A stretch of 64,000 nucleotides of DNA from Limnohabitans sp. Rim8 (GTDB lineage: Bacteria; Pseudomonadota; Gammaproteobacteria; Burkholderiales; Burkholderiaceae_C). The notes below the pieces were generated by a model. That model had not been told where the DNA came from and ran no database searches. It saw only the letters and a program-made list of their open reading frames with translations. Position 1 is the stretch's first letter, and each line of letters starts with the position of its first letter. This document shows, piece by piece, positions 7,118-16,200 of the stretch. The translations under genes and the position numbers were made by a program. The stretch covers positions 1 through 64,000 of the forward strand of contig CAMDFT010000007.1 of NCBI GenBank assembly GCA_945897795.1, written 5' to 3'.

Positions 7118-8752
7118 TTACCCATGTTTTTGCCGCAGGGTACGGCTGAGCAAGATCACCGGAATCAAGCCCACCAGCACCAGCGCCAGCGAGGGCAGCG
7201 CGGCCTCGCCCAGACGCTCATCTCGCGCCAGCTGATAAGCCACCACAGCCAGGGTGTCGCTGTTGAAGGGGCGCAGCACCAAGGTGGCGGGCAACTCCTT
7301 CATCACGTCCACAAACACCAGCAAGGCCGCCGCCATGGTGGTGCGCTGCAGCAAGGGGGCGTGCACGCGGCGCATCAGGCCCCAACCGGTCACGCCCAGC
7401 ATGCGGGCCGAATCATCGAGGCTGACAGGAATGCGGGCGTAGCCGCTTTGCACCGACTGCAAAGCCACCGCGCAAAAGCGCACCAGATAGGCCCACACCA
7501 GACCCAGCGAGGTGGCCGTGATCCAAGCCCCAGCCGGAGATGCGGGCCAGATGTGCTGGATCCAACCCACCGGCAAGAGCAAGCCCACCACCACCACCGC
7601 CCCGGGGATGGCATAACCCAAGCCCACCAGTGCAATCGACCAACGGCTGAGCACATCACCGCGAGTGCGCACACTGAAAGACAAGGCCATCGCCACGCCC
7701 ACAGCCAGCACGGCGGTCACCGCGCCCAGTCGCAAACTGGTCCAAGCCCATTGGCCAAAACGCTCCCAGGGCAGCGCAGTGGTCTCGCCCATCAAAGCGC
7801 GCAGCATGATGAGCACAGGCAAGACAAAACCCAGCAGCACCGGCAAGCTGCACACCGTCCACGCCAGCAATCGGCGCGTGCCGTGCAGCTGCACCGGCTG
7901 GGCCTCGGCAGAGCCCTGCCGCGAACCGCGCCCTTGGTTGAATCGCATGCGCTTCTGGGCGCGTTGTTCCAGTTGCAGCAAGACCACCACCACGGCCAGC
8001 AACACCGTGGCCAGCTGCGCGGCGGCGATGCGGTTGTCCATCGACAGCCAAGCCTTGTAGATACCGGCCGTGAAAGTCTGGATGCCAAAGTAGCTGGACA
8101 CGCCAAAGTCAGCCAGCGTTTCCATGAGGGCCAGCGCCACACCGGCTGCCACGGCGGGGCGGGCCAGCGGCAAGGCGATTTCGAGGATGCGCCTTGACAG
8201 CGGTGCGCCCAAAAGGCGCGCCGCCTCCATCAAACCTGAAGCCCGCTCCACCAAAGCCGTGCGGGCCAACAAATAAACATAGGGGTAGAGCGAAAGCGTG
8301 AACACCAGGGCCGCGCCCCAAACGCTGCGCACATCGGGCCACAAACGCCCCTGCAAGCCCAGCGCCTCGCGCAAAGCCACTTGCAGAGGCCCACTGAACT
8401 GCAAAAAGTCGGTGTAGGCATAGGCCACCACATACGCCGGCATGGCCAGCGGCAGCAGCAGCAGCCACTCAAAAGCCCCGCGCCCCGGGAAGTCAAACAA
8501 GGTGACCAAAGCGGCGGTGGCCAAGCCCAGCACCGTCACACCCACCGCCACCATGAGGCACAGGCCCAAGGTGGTCAGCGCGTAATCCGGCAGCACGGTG
8601 GCGGCCATTTCGCGCAAGATGCTACCGCTCTCGCCACTCCACTGCAGCCACGAGCCGAGCACGGCCAAAACCGGCAAGGCCAAAGCCAGCGCCAGCAAAG
8701 CAAACAGCAAGGAGGGGAGGCCCGATAAACGGCGGGCCAAGGAGGTCAGCAT
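7118..8752 (-). CDS. Ferric-type (FbpB-like) ABC transporter permease, fused double unit
   Basis: 544 residues with about twelve hydrophobic segments arranged as two copies of a six-helix permease. Each half carries an EAA-type coupling loop: EAARLLGAPLSRRILEIALPLARP in the first, DSARMLGVTGWGLMRRVHAP in the second. This layout is known for FbpB/SfuB/HitB ferric-iron permeases and some thiamine or phosphonate systems. ATG at 8752 is chosen; a TTG eight codons earlier overlaps the promoter dyad. It is divergent from the ATPase gene at 8800, which is its evident partner. No periplasmic binding protein gene is adjacent. Confidence 0.88.
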   Translation of the reverse strand: MLTSLARRLSGLPSLLFALLALALALPVLAVLGSWLQWSGESGSILREMAATVLPDYALTTLGLCLMVAVGVTVLGLATAALVTLFDFPGRGAFEWLLLLPLAMPAYVVAYAYTDFLQFSGPLQVALREALGLQGRLWPDVRSVWGAALVFTLSLYPYVYLLARTALVERASGLMEAARLLGAPLSRRILEIALPLARPAVAAGVALALMETLADFGVSSYFGIQTFTAGIYKAWLSMDNRIAAAQLATVLLAVVVVLLQLEQRAQKRMRFNQGRGSRQGSAEAQPVQLHGTRRLLAWTVCSLPVLLGFVLPVLIMLRALMGETTALPWERFGQWAWTSLRLGAVTAVLAVGVAMALSFSVRTRGDVLSRWSIALVGLGYAIPGAVVVVGLLLPVGWIQHIWPASPAGAWITATSLGLVWAYLVRFCAVALQSVQSGYARIPVSLDDSARMLGVTGWGLMRRVHAPLLQRTTMAAALLVFVDVMKELPATLVLRPFNSDTLAVVAYQLARDERLGEAALPSLALVLVGLIPVILLSRTLRQKHG

Positions 8753-8757
8753 AGTCT

Positions 8758-8795
8758 TGGATTGTAGGAGCGCCAAACAACCTGCCTACAATCCA
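8758..8795. promoter_or_regulatory. Symmetric divergent promoter dyad between permease and ATPase genes
   Basis: Perfect 11-bp arms TGGATTGTAGG and CCTACAATCCA are separated by 16 bases and fill nearly all of the 47-bp gap between the two ATGs. Each arm holds TACAAT in the outward direction (8761-8766 leftward, 8787-8792 rightward), ending eight and seven bases before the respective ATG. The two promoters are thus mirror images, and both transcripts would be leaderless. Confidence 0.6.
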
Positions 8796-8799
8796 GAGC

Positions 8800-9960
8800 A
8801 TGTTTCTAGAACTGCGCCAACTCGATATCCAATACCCTGGCAGCACCGCACCCGCCGTGCGAGGGGTGAACCTTGGGCTGCGATCGGGCGATATTGGCGT
8901 GTTGATCGGGCCTTCTGGCTGCGGCAAGACCACCTTGTTGCGTGCGGTGGCGGGGCTGGAGCCCGTCACTGGGGGGCAAATTTTGCTGTCGAACCGTGTG
9001 GTCAGCGAAAAAGGCCACACCGAACCGGCCGAGCGCCGACGCATCGGCATGGTGTTTCAGGACTATGCGCTGTTTCCGCACATGGACGTGGGCCGTAACG
9101 TCGGCTTTGGCCTGGAACATCTGCCCAAAGCCGAGCGCCAAAAACGGGTGGCCGAAGTGCTGGAACTTGTGGGGCTGACCGGTTCTGCCCAGCGTTTCCC
9201 GCACGAGCTGTCAGGCGGCCAGCAGCAACGCGTGGCCCTGGCACGCGCCTTGGCCCCCAAGCCTGACCTGCTGCTGCTGGACGAGCCGTTTTCCAATCTG
9301 GACATCGACCTGCGCGAACGCCTGGCCCACGAGGTTCGCAACATCCTCAAAGCCGCCCAAGCCACCGCCCTGCTCGTCACGCACGACCAGCTGGAAGCCT
9401 TTGCCATTGGCGACGTGATTGGCGTCATGAACGAAGGCCAGTTGCACCAGTGGGACGATGCCTACAGCCTTTACCACCGCCCCGCCACCCGTTTTGTGGC
9501 GGACTTTATTGGCCACGGCGTCTTCACACCCGCCACGCTGCGCGAAGTGGACGGGCACATCCTGGTCAGCACCGCAGTGGGCGAGCTGCGCGATGTGGCC
9601 GAATGCCCTCTGCCCTGCGCTTTTGAAGACGGCCAATGCGATGTGCTGCTGCGGGCCGACGACATCGTGCACGACGACGATGCCCCGGTCAAAGCTCAGA
9701 TCATCCGCAAGGCTTTTCGGGGCTCGGAGTTTTTGTATACCCTGCGCCTGGCCACGGGCGAACAGCTGATGGCCCATGTGCCCAGCCACCACGACCACAA
9801 GCTCGGAGAATGGATCGGCATTCGGGCCGAAGTGGACCACGTCGTCACCTTCAACCGCGCCTGCCAGATGAACGACCGTGAGCTTTGCCAGATGCCCTGC
9901 GCCAAAGCAGCGGCTTGTGAGCACACCGACCCGCAATACCAGCCGGTCAAGTTCATTTGA
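8800..9960 (+). CDS. Ferric-type (FbpC-like) ABC transporter ATP-binding protein
   Basis: 386 residues. Walker A GPSGCGKTT (about 37-45), Q-loop VFQDYALFPH, signature LSGGQQQRVALARAL, Walker B LLLLDEPFSNLDIDLRERL and the switch LLVTHDQLEA are all intact. The C-terminal regulatory domain (about 240-345) resembles the FbpC/PotA type. The last 32 residues are odd: four cysteines spaced C-x7-C-x3-C-x5-C at about 355-373. It should energise the permease encoded divergently at 7118-8752. The transported substrate is inferred only by family (ferric iron is likely), since no binding protein is nearby. Confidence 0.9.
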   Translation: MFLELRQLDIQYPGSTAPAVRGVNLGLRSGDIGVLIGPSGCGKTTLLRAVAGLEPVTGGQILLSNRVVSEKGHTEPAERRRIGMVFQDYALFPHMDVGRNVGFGLEHLPKAERQKRVAEVLELVGLTGSAQRFPHELSGGQQQRVALARALAPKPDLLLLDEPFSNLDIDLRERLAHEVRNILKAAQATALLVTHDQLEAFAIGDVIGVMNEGQLHQWDDAYSLYHRPATRFVADFIGHGVFTPATLREVDGHILVSTAVGELRDVAECPLPCAFEDGQCDVLLRADDIVHDDDAPVKAQIIRKAFRGSEFLYTLRLATGEQLMAHVPSHHDHKLGEWIGIRAEVDHVVTFNRACQMNDRELCQMPCAKAAACEHTDPQYQPVKFI

Positions 9961-10048
9961 AAATTCCGCCTGTTGGGTTGGTGTCGCCCGCATGAGCCCC
10001 AATGTGGGCTGACGCTGAATGTAATCCTGTCGGCATTTGAGTTGCGGC

Positions 10049-10789
10049 CTACAAAAAATCCCGCAAACGAATCACCTCTTCACGCAAATCCCGCGCCCAA
10101 GCCCGGCGGTCACGACCCATGGCGGCTTGGGGTTCGCCAAAGTGCACCACGGCTTCGATACGGCGGGCTTTCAGTGTGCGCCACATGGAGCCGATCAGGG
10201 TGTCGTCGCCGATGTAGCACGGCGCAAAACTGAGCTCGCCCGTTTGGGCATCGATGAATTTGAGCGACATGGGCTGGACCATGGCTTCGGCCTGAATGGC
10301 CGCCTGGATCAGGTTGGCGTGAAAGGGCAGCAACTCGCGCCCGTCGCTGGTGGTGCCTTCTGGAAACACCGCCACCACATCGCCATTCCTCATGGCGTCG
10401 GCCATGTCTTTGACCATGCGCAGCGCGTCTTTGCGGTTGGTGCGTTCGATGTACAGCGTGCCCGCACCCGTGGCCAGCGTGCCCACCAAGGGCCAGTCTC
10501 GGACGTCGGATTTGGAGACAAATCGGCAGTGCCTGGCTGCGTGAATGACCAGGATGTCGAGCCATGAGATGTGGTTGGCCACCATGAGCGCTGGTCCGTT
10601 GGGCACCGGTTGGCCCAGCACACGCAAATGGATGCCCCACAGCGCCAAAAACTGCAGCGCCCAGGCTTGCACACGCATCTCACGCTGCTCGGGGCTCAGC
10701 TGTGGAAAGCGCAGATAAATGGTCCACATTCCCATGAGGACGTGCCACAGCCCCCGCAGGAATCTCCAAATCGCAGACACAGTCAACAT
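10049..10789 (-). CDS. plsC: 1-acyl-sn-glycerol-3-phosphate acyltransferase (PlsC family)
   Basis: 246 residues. An N-terminal hydrophobic segment (about 5-25) would dip into the inner membrane. Catalytic motif I is NHISWLDI (H-x4-D, about 72-79). Motif III is VFPEGTTSDG (about 140-149). The substrate-binding motif with R (TLYIERTNRKD) lies between them. The enzyme adds the second acyl chain to lysophosphatidate to form phosphatidate. It is last in the leftward operon yqgE-ruvX-pyrR-pyrB-pyrC', 53 bases after pyrC'. It converges with the ATPase gene; no clear terminator was seen in the 88-base gap. Confidence 0.9.
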   Translation of the reverse strand: MLTVSAIWRFLRGLWHVLMGMWTIYLRFPQLSPEQREMRVQAWALQFLALWGIHLRVLGQPVPNGPALMVANHISWLDILVIHAARHCRFVSKSDVRDWPLVGTLATGAGTLYIERTNRKDALRMVKDMADAMRNGDVVAVFPEGTTSDGRELLPFHANLIQAAIQAEAMVQPMSLKFIDAQTGELSFAPCYIGDDTLIGSMWRTLKARRIEAVVHFGEPQAAMGRDRRAWARDLREEVIRLRDFL

Positions 10790-10842
10790 CTTGTCCTCAT
10801 GCTGCGGTCATGCTCAGACTTGCCCCCAAGGCTCATCACCGA

Positions 10843-12135
10843 TCAGGCCTCGAACGCCACTTGCCCGCCGACCACCGTGGCCCGCACGCGGCCGGGCAAC
10901 TCGTAGCCAGAAAACGGTGTGCTCTTGCCTTGGCTGCGCAGGGCAGCGTCGCACACCAACCAGTGCCCTTCGGTCGACAGCACGCACACATCGGCCACGC
11001 CCCCAACAGCCAGATGGCCCACCGAGTCTTGCAGGCTGCCCAGGGTGGTGCCCAGCACGCGGGCCGGGTCGGCGGTGATGCGCGAGAGCATTTGCGGCAA
11101 AGGCAAAGCGGCCGCCTGCCCCCACTTGAGCGCCAGGCTCCAGAGCAACTCCATGCCGGTGGCGCCGGGTACGGCTTCGGCGAATGGCAAGGCCTTGGCG
11201 TCAGCATCGACCGGGGTGTGGTCGGACACCAGCACATCGATCGTGCCATCGGCCAGGCCTACACGCAGGGCGTCGCGGTCGCGCTGCTGGCGCAGCACGG
11301 GCGTCAGGCGCGCACGGCTGTCAAAGTAACCCATGTCGGCATCGGTCAGGTGCAGCGAATTGATGCTCACATCGGCCGTCACGGGCAGGCCCTCGGCCTT
11401 GGCCTTGCGGATCAGCTCCACCCCTTGGGCGCTGCTGATGCGGCACAGGTGCACGCGGGCACGGGTGCTGCGCACCAACTCAAAAATCGTGTGCAGGGCA
11501 ATCGTCTCAGCAGCCACCGACACGCCCGACAAGCCCATGCGTGTGGCCAAGGCCCCACTGGCGGCAACCCCCTTGCCCAAGTGCTGCTCTTGCGGTCGCA
11601 GCCAGACGGTGTAGCCAAAGGTGCTGGCGTATTGCAGCGCACGTTGCAGCACCTGGGTGCTGGAGATCGGCACCTCGGCCTGAGAAAAACCCACACAACC
11701 GGCGGCAGTCAGCTGGCCCATCTCGGTCAGCACATCGCCTTTCAGACCGACTGTTAATGCACCCAAAGGCAGCACACGGGCTTGGTGCAGTTTTTCGGCG
11801 CGGTAGCGCAGCATCTCGACCAGACCGGGTTCGTCAAGCACCGGATCGGTGTCGGGCGGGCAGACCAGGCTGGTCACGCCACCGGCCACGGCGGCGGCCA
11901 TTTCGCTCTCCAGCATGCCCGCGTGCTCCTGGCCAGGTTCGCGCAGGCGTGCTGCCAGATCCACCAGGCCCGGGGCCACGATGCAGCCGTGGGCATCGAT
12001 CACGCGGTTGGGCTTGAAGTCGGCGGGCAAATGGCCCACAGCCACGATGCGGCCAGCGGCGATCGCCACATCGGCGGTTTGGTCAAAGCCGCTGGCGGGG
12101 TCGATCACGCGGCCGTTTTGAATGAGGAGCTTCAT
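10843..12135 (-). CDS. Dihydroorotase-like protein, probably non-catalytic partner of aspartate transcarbamoylase (PyrC')
   Basis: 430 residues of amidohydrolase fold, full length for the multifunctional-type dihydroorotase. Active enzymes have the metal motif D-L-H-V-H-x-R-E-P-G. Here the stretch is PGLVDLAARLREPGQEH, so both metal histidines are gone. The later VTAEVxPHH motif reads VTADVSINSLHLTD, again without the histidine. The catalytic aspartate region is retained as LVSDHTPVD. This pattern is known from Pseudomonas PyrC', which has no activity and is needed for assembly of the PyrB dodecamer. Its position 11 bases after pyrB fits that role. A separate active dihydroorotase should exist elsewhere in the genome. 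Confidence 0.88.
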   Translation of the reverse strand: MKLLIQNGRVIDPASGFDQTADVAIAAGRIVAVGHLPADFKPNRVIDAHGCIVAPGLVDLAARLREPGQEHAGMLESEMAAAVAGGVTSLVCPPDTDPVLDEPGLVEMLRYRAEKLHQARVLPLGALTVGLKGDVLTEMGQLTAAGCVGFSQAEVPISSTQVLQRALQYASTFGYTVWLRPQEQHLGKGVAASGALATRMGLSGVSVAAETIALHTIFELVRSTRARVHLCRISSAQGVELIRKAKAEGLPVTADVSINSLHLTDADMGYFDSRARLTPVLRQQRDRDALRVGLADGTIDVLVSDHTPVDADAKALPFAEAVPGATGMELLWSLALKWGQAAALPLPQMLSRITADPARVLGTTLGSLQDSVGHLAVGGVADVCVLSTEGHWLVCDAALRSQGKSTPFSGYELPGRVRATVVGGQVAFEA

Positions 12136-12146
12136 GGTTTTGTTCC

Positions 12147-13112
12147 TTAAGCCTCGTTGCCTGCGACGATGCTCATCACCGCCATGCGCACCGCGATGCC
12201 AAAGGTCACCTGCGGCAAGATCACGCTTTGCTGGCCGTCGACCACGGCCGAGTCGATTTCGACCCCGCGGTTGATGGGCCCCGGGTGCATGACGATGGCG
12301 TCAGGCTTGGCCCGTTGCAGTTTTTCGGGGGTGAGGCCAAAGCTCTCGAAGTATTCCTGGCTGGAGGGCAGCAGCGCGCCGCTCATGCGCTCGTTTTGCA
12401 GGCGCAGCATGATGACCACATCACAGCCCTTGATGCCGTCTTCGAGGTTGTTAAACACGCGCACGCCCATTTGCGCCATGTCGGCGGGCACCAGCGTTTT
12501 GGGTCCGACCACGCGCACTTCGGCGCAGCCCAGCGTGGTGAGCGCGTGGATGTCAGACCGCGCCACGCGCGAGTGCAGCACATCGCCCACGATGGCCACT
12601 GTCAGGTTGGAAAAATCTTTCTTGTAGTGCCGGATGGTGTACATGTCCAGCAACCCTTGGGTGGGGTGGGCATGCCGCCCGTCACCCGCGTTGACCACAT
12701 GCACATGGGGCGCGACGTGCTGCGCAATCAAATACGGCGCGCCCGACTCGCTGTGGCGCACCACAAAGATGTCGGCGGCCATGGCGCTCAGGTTGGCAAT
12801 CGTGTCGAGCAGCGACTCGCCCTTGGCTGCAGACGAGCGGGCAATGTCCAGCGTGTAAACGTCGGCCGACAGACGGGTAGCCGCGATGTCGAAGGTGGTG
12901 CGGGTGCGGGTGCTGTTTTCAAAAAACAGGTTGAACACGCTCTTGCCGCGCAAAAGGGGCACCTTCTTGACCTCGCGGTCGCTCACGCTGACAAAGCTGG
13001 CCGCCGTGTCGAGGATGTGGGTGAGGATGTCCTTGGACAAGCCTTCGGTGGAGAGCAGGTGGATCAGCTCGCCGTTTTTGTTGAGTTGGGGGTTGTTGCG
13101 TTTGTAAAGCAT
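12147..13112 (-). CDS. pyrB: Aspartate carbamoyltransferase catalytic subunit
   Basis: 321 residues. Second step of pyrimidine synthesis: carbamoyl phosphate plus aspartate gives carbamoyl aspartate. Carbamoyl-phosphate-binding STRTR is at about residues 67-71 ([19 protein letters not shown]). The HP(T)Q motif is in [14 protein letters not shown], and the aspartate loop is RLQNERM. It lies 16 bases after pyrR and 11 before the PyrC' gene, the order seen in pseudomonads and many betaproteobacteria, where PyrB and PyrC' form a class A holoenzyme. No pyrI regulatory chain is present. Confidence 0.96.
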   Translation of the reverse strand: MLYKRNNPQLNKNGELIHLLSTEGLSKDILTHILDTAASFVSVSDREVKKVPLLRGKSVFNLFFENSTRTRTTFDIAATRLSADVYTLDIARSSAAKGESLLDTIANLSAMAADIFVVRHSESGAPYLIAQHVAPHVHVVNAGDGRHAHPTQGLLDMYTIRHYKKDFSNLTVAIVGDVLHSRVARSDIHALTTLGCAEVRVVGPKTLVPADMAQMGVRVFNNLEDGIKGCDVVIMLRLQNERMSGALLPSSQEYFESFGLTPEKLQRAKPDAIVMHPGPINRGVEIDSAVVDGQQSVILPQVTFGIAVRMAVMSIVAGNEA

Positions 13113-13128
13113 GGTGTCCTTGTCGGGT

Positions 13129-13629
13129 TCAGGCCTTGTTCTTCACTTCAAAACTGAATGCGCCTGCCGGGTCGCGGGCCAGTGCCAGCGATTGGGTCTC
13201 GGGCAGGGCCACGCGGGCAGCGGCAAATTCAGCCTGAATGGGCAGTTGCCGTCCACCCCGGTCCACCAGCACGGCCAGCTGCACGCGAGCGGGGCGGCCG
13301 TAGTCAAAAATTTCGTTCAGCACCGCGCGGATGGTGCGGCCGGTGTAGAGCACATCGTCGAGCACCAGAATGTCAGCGCCATCGACCTCAAAAGGCAGGT
13401 GGGTCTGCCCGCCCGCCGACAGGCCGCGCTGGGCAAAGTCGTCCCGGTGCATGACCGAGGACACCTGGCCAGACTCGCCGCTCAGGCCCAAGTCGCGTTG
13501 CAGGCGCTGGGCCAGCCAGGCACCACCCGAGGTGATGCCCACGAGGCGGGTGTTGTCCTGACACAGGCTGCGCACGCCGCGCAAGAGTTCTTGGTACAGG
13601 GCTTCTGCATTCAACGCCAAAGCACTCAT
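13129..13629 (-). CDS. pyrR: PyrR-type phosphoribosyltransferase (uracil PRTase / pyrimidine regulator)
   Basis: 166 residues. The PRPP-binding signature is [22 protein letters not shown] (about 92-113). [15 protein letters not shown] near the start is the first phosphate loop, and the C-terminal strand [14 protein letters not shown] is as in PyrR. The ATG at 13629 overlaps the ruvX stop as ATGA; the open frame extends further but inside ruvX. Pyrophosphate in UMP synthesis or salvage comes from its uracil phosphoribosyltransferase activity. In Gram-positive bacteria PyrR controls attenuation, but here no attenuator was identified, so a regulatory role is unproven. Confidence 0.92.
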   Translation of the reverse strand: MSALALNAEALYQELLRGVRSLCQDNTRLVGITSGGAWLAQRLQRDLGLSGESGQVSSVMHRDDFAQRGLSAGGQTHLPFEVDGADILVLDDVLYTGRTIRAVLNEIFDYGRPARVQLAVLVDRGGRQLPIQAEFAAARVALPETQSLALARDPAGAFSFEVKNKA

Positions 13630-14042
13630 GGCAGGCTCCTTAAGAATTGGTCCAGAATGATCGCCGCCGCCGCCGCATCGGCGTCTTTGGCGCCATAAGA
13701 ATGGGCTTCGGTGGTGGTGTAACGCTCGTCCACCTCGTACACCGACAGGCCAAAACGGCCACGCAACTGGCGGCCGAACTTGCGGGCGCGCAAGGTGTTT
13801 TCGTGCTCGCCGCCATCGGGGTGGGTGGGCACGCCAATCACCAATGCGTCGGGTTGCCATTCCTTGATGCGTTTGGCGATGTGCTCAAACCGGGCATCGC
13901 CCTCGGCGGCAATGGTGCCTTGCGGCGTGGCCGATTTCATCAACCGGTTGCCCACGGCCACGCCGGTGCGCTTGAGGCCATAGTCAAAGGCCAGAAAACT
14001 CTGGTGATGGGAAGGGATGGCTTGATCGGGCGTGCTGTTCAT
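13626..14042 (-). CDS. ruvX: Putative pre-16S rRNA nuclease RuvX/YqgF
   Basis: 138 residues with an RNase H-like fold. The first catalytic aspartate is in FLAFDYGLKRTGVAVGN (about 16-32), glycine-rich VIGVPTHPDGGEHEN follows, and the late acidic residues are in VDERYTTTEAHS and AKDADAAAAAIILDQFL. YqgF is implicated in 16S rRNA 5' maturation. It overlaps yqgE and pyrR by four bases on either side, so the three are translationally coupled. Confidence 0.93.
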   Translation of the reverse strand: MNSTPDQAIPSHHQSFLAFDYGLKRTGVAVGNRLMKSATPQGTIAAEGDARFEHIAKRIKEWQPDALVIGVPTHPDGGEHENTLRARKFGRQLRGRFGLSVYEVDERYTTTEAHSYGAKDADAAAAAIILDQFLRSLP

Positions 14043-14650
14043 GCGTGCCCCGCATCAGGCGAGAGCATCCAGCTTTTGAGGCCCAGCAGGTCCAGGGCGC
14101 GGTCGTAGCGCTCGGCCATGGGGACCTCAAAAATCACTTCGGCCGAGGCCGCCACCGTGAGCCAGGTGTTTTCGCCCAACTCGGATTCAAGCTGCCCTTC
14201 ACCCCAGGACGCATAGCCCAGCGTGACCAGCACGCGGCGCGGGCCTGCGCCAGACGACAGGGCTTCGAGGACGTCGCGCGAAGTGGTCATCTCCAGCCCA
14301 CCTGGCACGGTGAGCGTCGATGCGTAGGCCGAGCCTTCCTGTTGGGGCTTGTCCGTGCGCAGGGGATCGTGCAAGGGGTCGTGCAGCACAAAGCCGCGCT
14401 CAGTTTGCACTGGCCCGCCGTGACCCACTGGGTTTTGCATCAGGTCTTCCCGGCGCAGGGGCAGCTCCACCTTGTCAAACAGTAGGCGCATGCTGATGTC
14501 AGAGGGTTTGTTGATGATCAGGCCCATGGCCCCGCGGTGGCTGTGCTCGCACATGTAGATGACGCTGCGGGCGAATGTCTCGTCCTCCAACCCGGGCATG
14601 GCGATCAGGAAATGATGCTTGAGGTCAATGGAGGCAGAATCAGCGGTCAT
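14039..14650 (-). CDS. yqgE: YqgE/AlgH family protein
   Basis: 203 residues, full length for the family. Conserved stretches are HFLIAMPGLEDETFARSVIYMCEHS at the start, GAMGLIINKPSD, then GGPVQTERGFVLHD and LVTLGYASWGEGQLESELGENTWL near the end. The fold is known; the biochemical function is not, beyond genetic links to alginate control in Pseudomonas. It is the first gene of the leftward operon leading to ruvX, pyrR, pyrB, pyrC' and plsC. The start has no Shine-Dalgarno, but TAAAAT ends six bases before it. Confidence 0.93.
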   Translation of the reverse strand: MTADSASIDLKHHFLIAMPGLEDETFARSVIYMCEHSHRGAMGLIINKPSDISMRLLFDKVELPLRREDLMQNPVGHGGPVQTERGFVLHDPLHDPLRTDKPQQEGSAYASTLTVPGGLEMTTSRDVLEALSSGAGPRRVLVTLGYASWGEGQLESELGENTWLTVAASAEVIFEVPMAERYDRALDLLGLKSWMLSPDAGHA

Positions 14651-14656
14651 GCACCG

Positions 14657-14662
14657 ATTTTA
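14657..14662 (-). promoter_or_regulatory. Candidate -10 element of the yqgE-pyrB operon (leaderless)
   Basis: On the minus strand TAAAAT is followed by six bases (cggtgc) and the yqgE ATG. This is the only visible promoter candidate directly in front of the six-gene operon. Confidence 0.45.
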
Positions 14663-14724
14663 GCGGTCCCGACTCTGCAGGCGGGGTCACGGGTGCATTG
14701 TTTGACTCAAACCGGCAAACCCCG

Positions 14725-16200
14725 ATGGAAACCCCTTTTTCTTGTGGCCTGGTCTGGCTGCGGCGAGACCTGCGCGTGAGTGACCACGCCGCCTTGCACC
14801 ATGCCTTGCGGCACTGTCAGCGGGTGCATGTGGTGTTCGTGTTCGACACCGAGATCCTGGACGCCCTGCCCCGCGCCGACCGCCGGGTCGAGTTCATCCG
14901 CGAGTCGCTGGTCGAAGTCGATGCTCGTTTGCGCGAAATGTCGGGCCACCCGCAGGCGGGCCTGATCGTGCGACACGGCGTGGCCAAGGACAAAATCGTC
15001 AAACTGGCCCAGCACTTGCAGGCGCAAGCGGTATTTGCCAACCACGACGACGAGCCGCTGGCCCTGGCCCGCGACATTCAGGTGCGCGGCCACCTGGCCG
15101 ACCACGGCATCGTTTTGCACACCTTCAAGGACCATGTGGTGTTTGAGCGCAACGAGGTGCTGACCCAGATGGCCAAGCCCTTCAGCGTGTTCACGCCCTA
15201 CAAAAACGCCTGGCTGAAAAAAGTCACCCCCGAAGACCTGCAGGCTTTCGAGGTGGGACCACTGGCGGGTCGCCTGGCCCCGCGCCCCGATGACTTGGCG
15301 CATCTGGTGCCCAGCCTGCAAGACATGGGCTTTGAGGCCACCAACCTGCAAGCCCTGAAAATTCCCACGGGCGAGTCGGGCGCACAGGCCTTGCTGCAAG
15401 ACTTTTTGACCCGCATCGACCACTACGAGGACACACGCAACTTCCCGGCCGTCAAAGGCCCCAGTTACCTGAGCGTGCATTTGCGCTTTGGCACGGTGTC
15501 GATCCGCCAGCTGGCCCGCGAGGCGCACCCGCGCATGCTGGCGGGCAGCATTGGGGCCAGTGTGTGGCTGTCAGAGTTGATTTGGCGCGACTTTTATGTG
15601 CAGGTGCTGCACAACTTTGCCCATGTGGGCCAGGGCAAAAGCTTCAAGCCCTACTACGACGCCATCCGCTGGGAACATGGCCCCCACGCCCACAAGTTGT
15701 TTGACGCCTGGTGCGAAGCACGCACCGGCTACCCGCTGGTGGACGCGGCCATGCGTCAGATCAACCAAACGGGCTACATGCACAACCGCCTGCGCATGGT
15801 AGTGGCCAGCTTTTTGGTCAAAGATTTGGGCATCGACTGGCGCTGGGGCGAAAAGTACTTTGCCACGCACCTGAACGACTTTGATTTGTCAGCCAACAAC
15901 GGAGGCTGGCAGTGGGCGAGCTCCAGCGGGTGTGACGCGCAGCCCTACTTTCGCATCTTCAACCCGATCAGCCAAAGCGAAAAGTTCGACCCCGAGGGCA
16001 AATTCATACGCCGCTATGTGCCGGAACTGGCGGACCTGCCCACGGCCGCATTACACGCGCCTTGGCTGGCCAAACCCCTGGAATTGCAAGCATCGGGGGT
16101 GGTGATCGGTAAAACCTACCCGGCCCCCATCGTGGACCACGCCGAAGCCCGCGAGAAAACGCTGGCCCGGTATGCGGTGGTCAAGAAAAGCGCGGACTGA
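14725..16200 (+). CDS. phrB: Deoxyribodipyrimidine photo-lyase (class I CPD photolyase)
   Basis: 491 residues. Light-driven repair of cyclobutane pyrimidine dimers with FAD and an antenna chromophore. The N-terminal Rossmann-like domain begins LVWLRRDLRVSDHAALHHAL. The FAD-binding helical domain holds SYLSVHLRFGTVSIRQLAR, SELIWRDFYVQVL, RTGYPLVDAAMRQINQTGYM and NNGGWQWASSSGCDAQPYFR, with the tryptophans of the electron-transfer chain present. ATG at 14725 is chosen; an upstream TTG adds nine residues of no family likeness. The rubredoxin gene ends on the very next base on the other strand. Confidence 0.95.
   Translation: METPFSCGLVWLRRDLRVSDHAALHHALRHCQRVHVVFVFDTEILDALPRADRRVEFIRESLVEVDARLREMSGHPQAGLIVRHGVAKDKIVKLAQHLQAQAVFANHDDEPLALARDIQVRGHLADHGIVLHTFKDHVVFERNEVLTQMAKPFSVFTPYKNAWLKKVTPEDLQAFEVGPLAGRLAPRPDDLAHLVPSLQDMGFEATNLQALKIPTGESGAQALLQDFLTRIDHYEDTRNFPAVKGPSYLSVHLRFGTVSIRQLAREAHPRMLAGSIGASVWLSELIWRDFYVQVLHNFAHVGQGKSFKPYYDAIRWEHGPHAHKLFDAWCEARTGYPLVDAAMRQINQTGYMHNRLRMVVASFLVKDLGIDWRWGEKYFATHLNDFDLSANNGGWQWASSSGCDAQPYFRIFNPISQSEKFDPEGKFIRRYVPELADLPTAALHAPWLAKPLELQASGVVIGKTYPAPIVDHAEAREKTLARYAVVKKSAD

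Noticed and set aside
7106-8197. Glutamine/histidine-rich plus-strand frame opposite the permease
   Set aside because: Composition and position mark it as the reverse of a leucine/alanine-rich membrane protein gene.
9989-10015. Weak hairpin (AGCCC and GGGCT) after the FbpC-like gene
   Set aside because: Only five base pairs and no T-tract; too weak to call a terminator.
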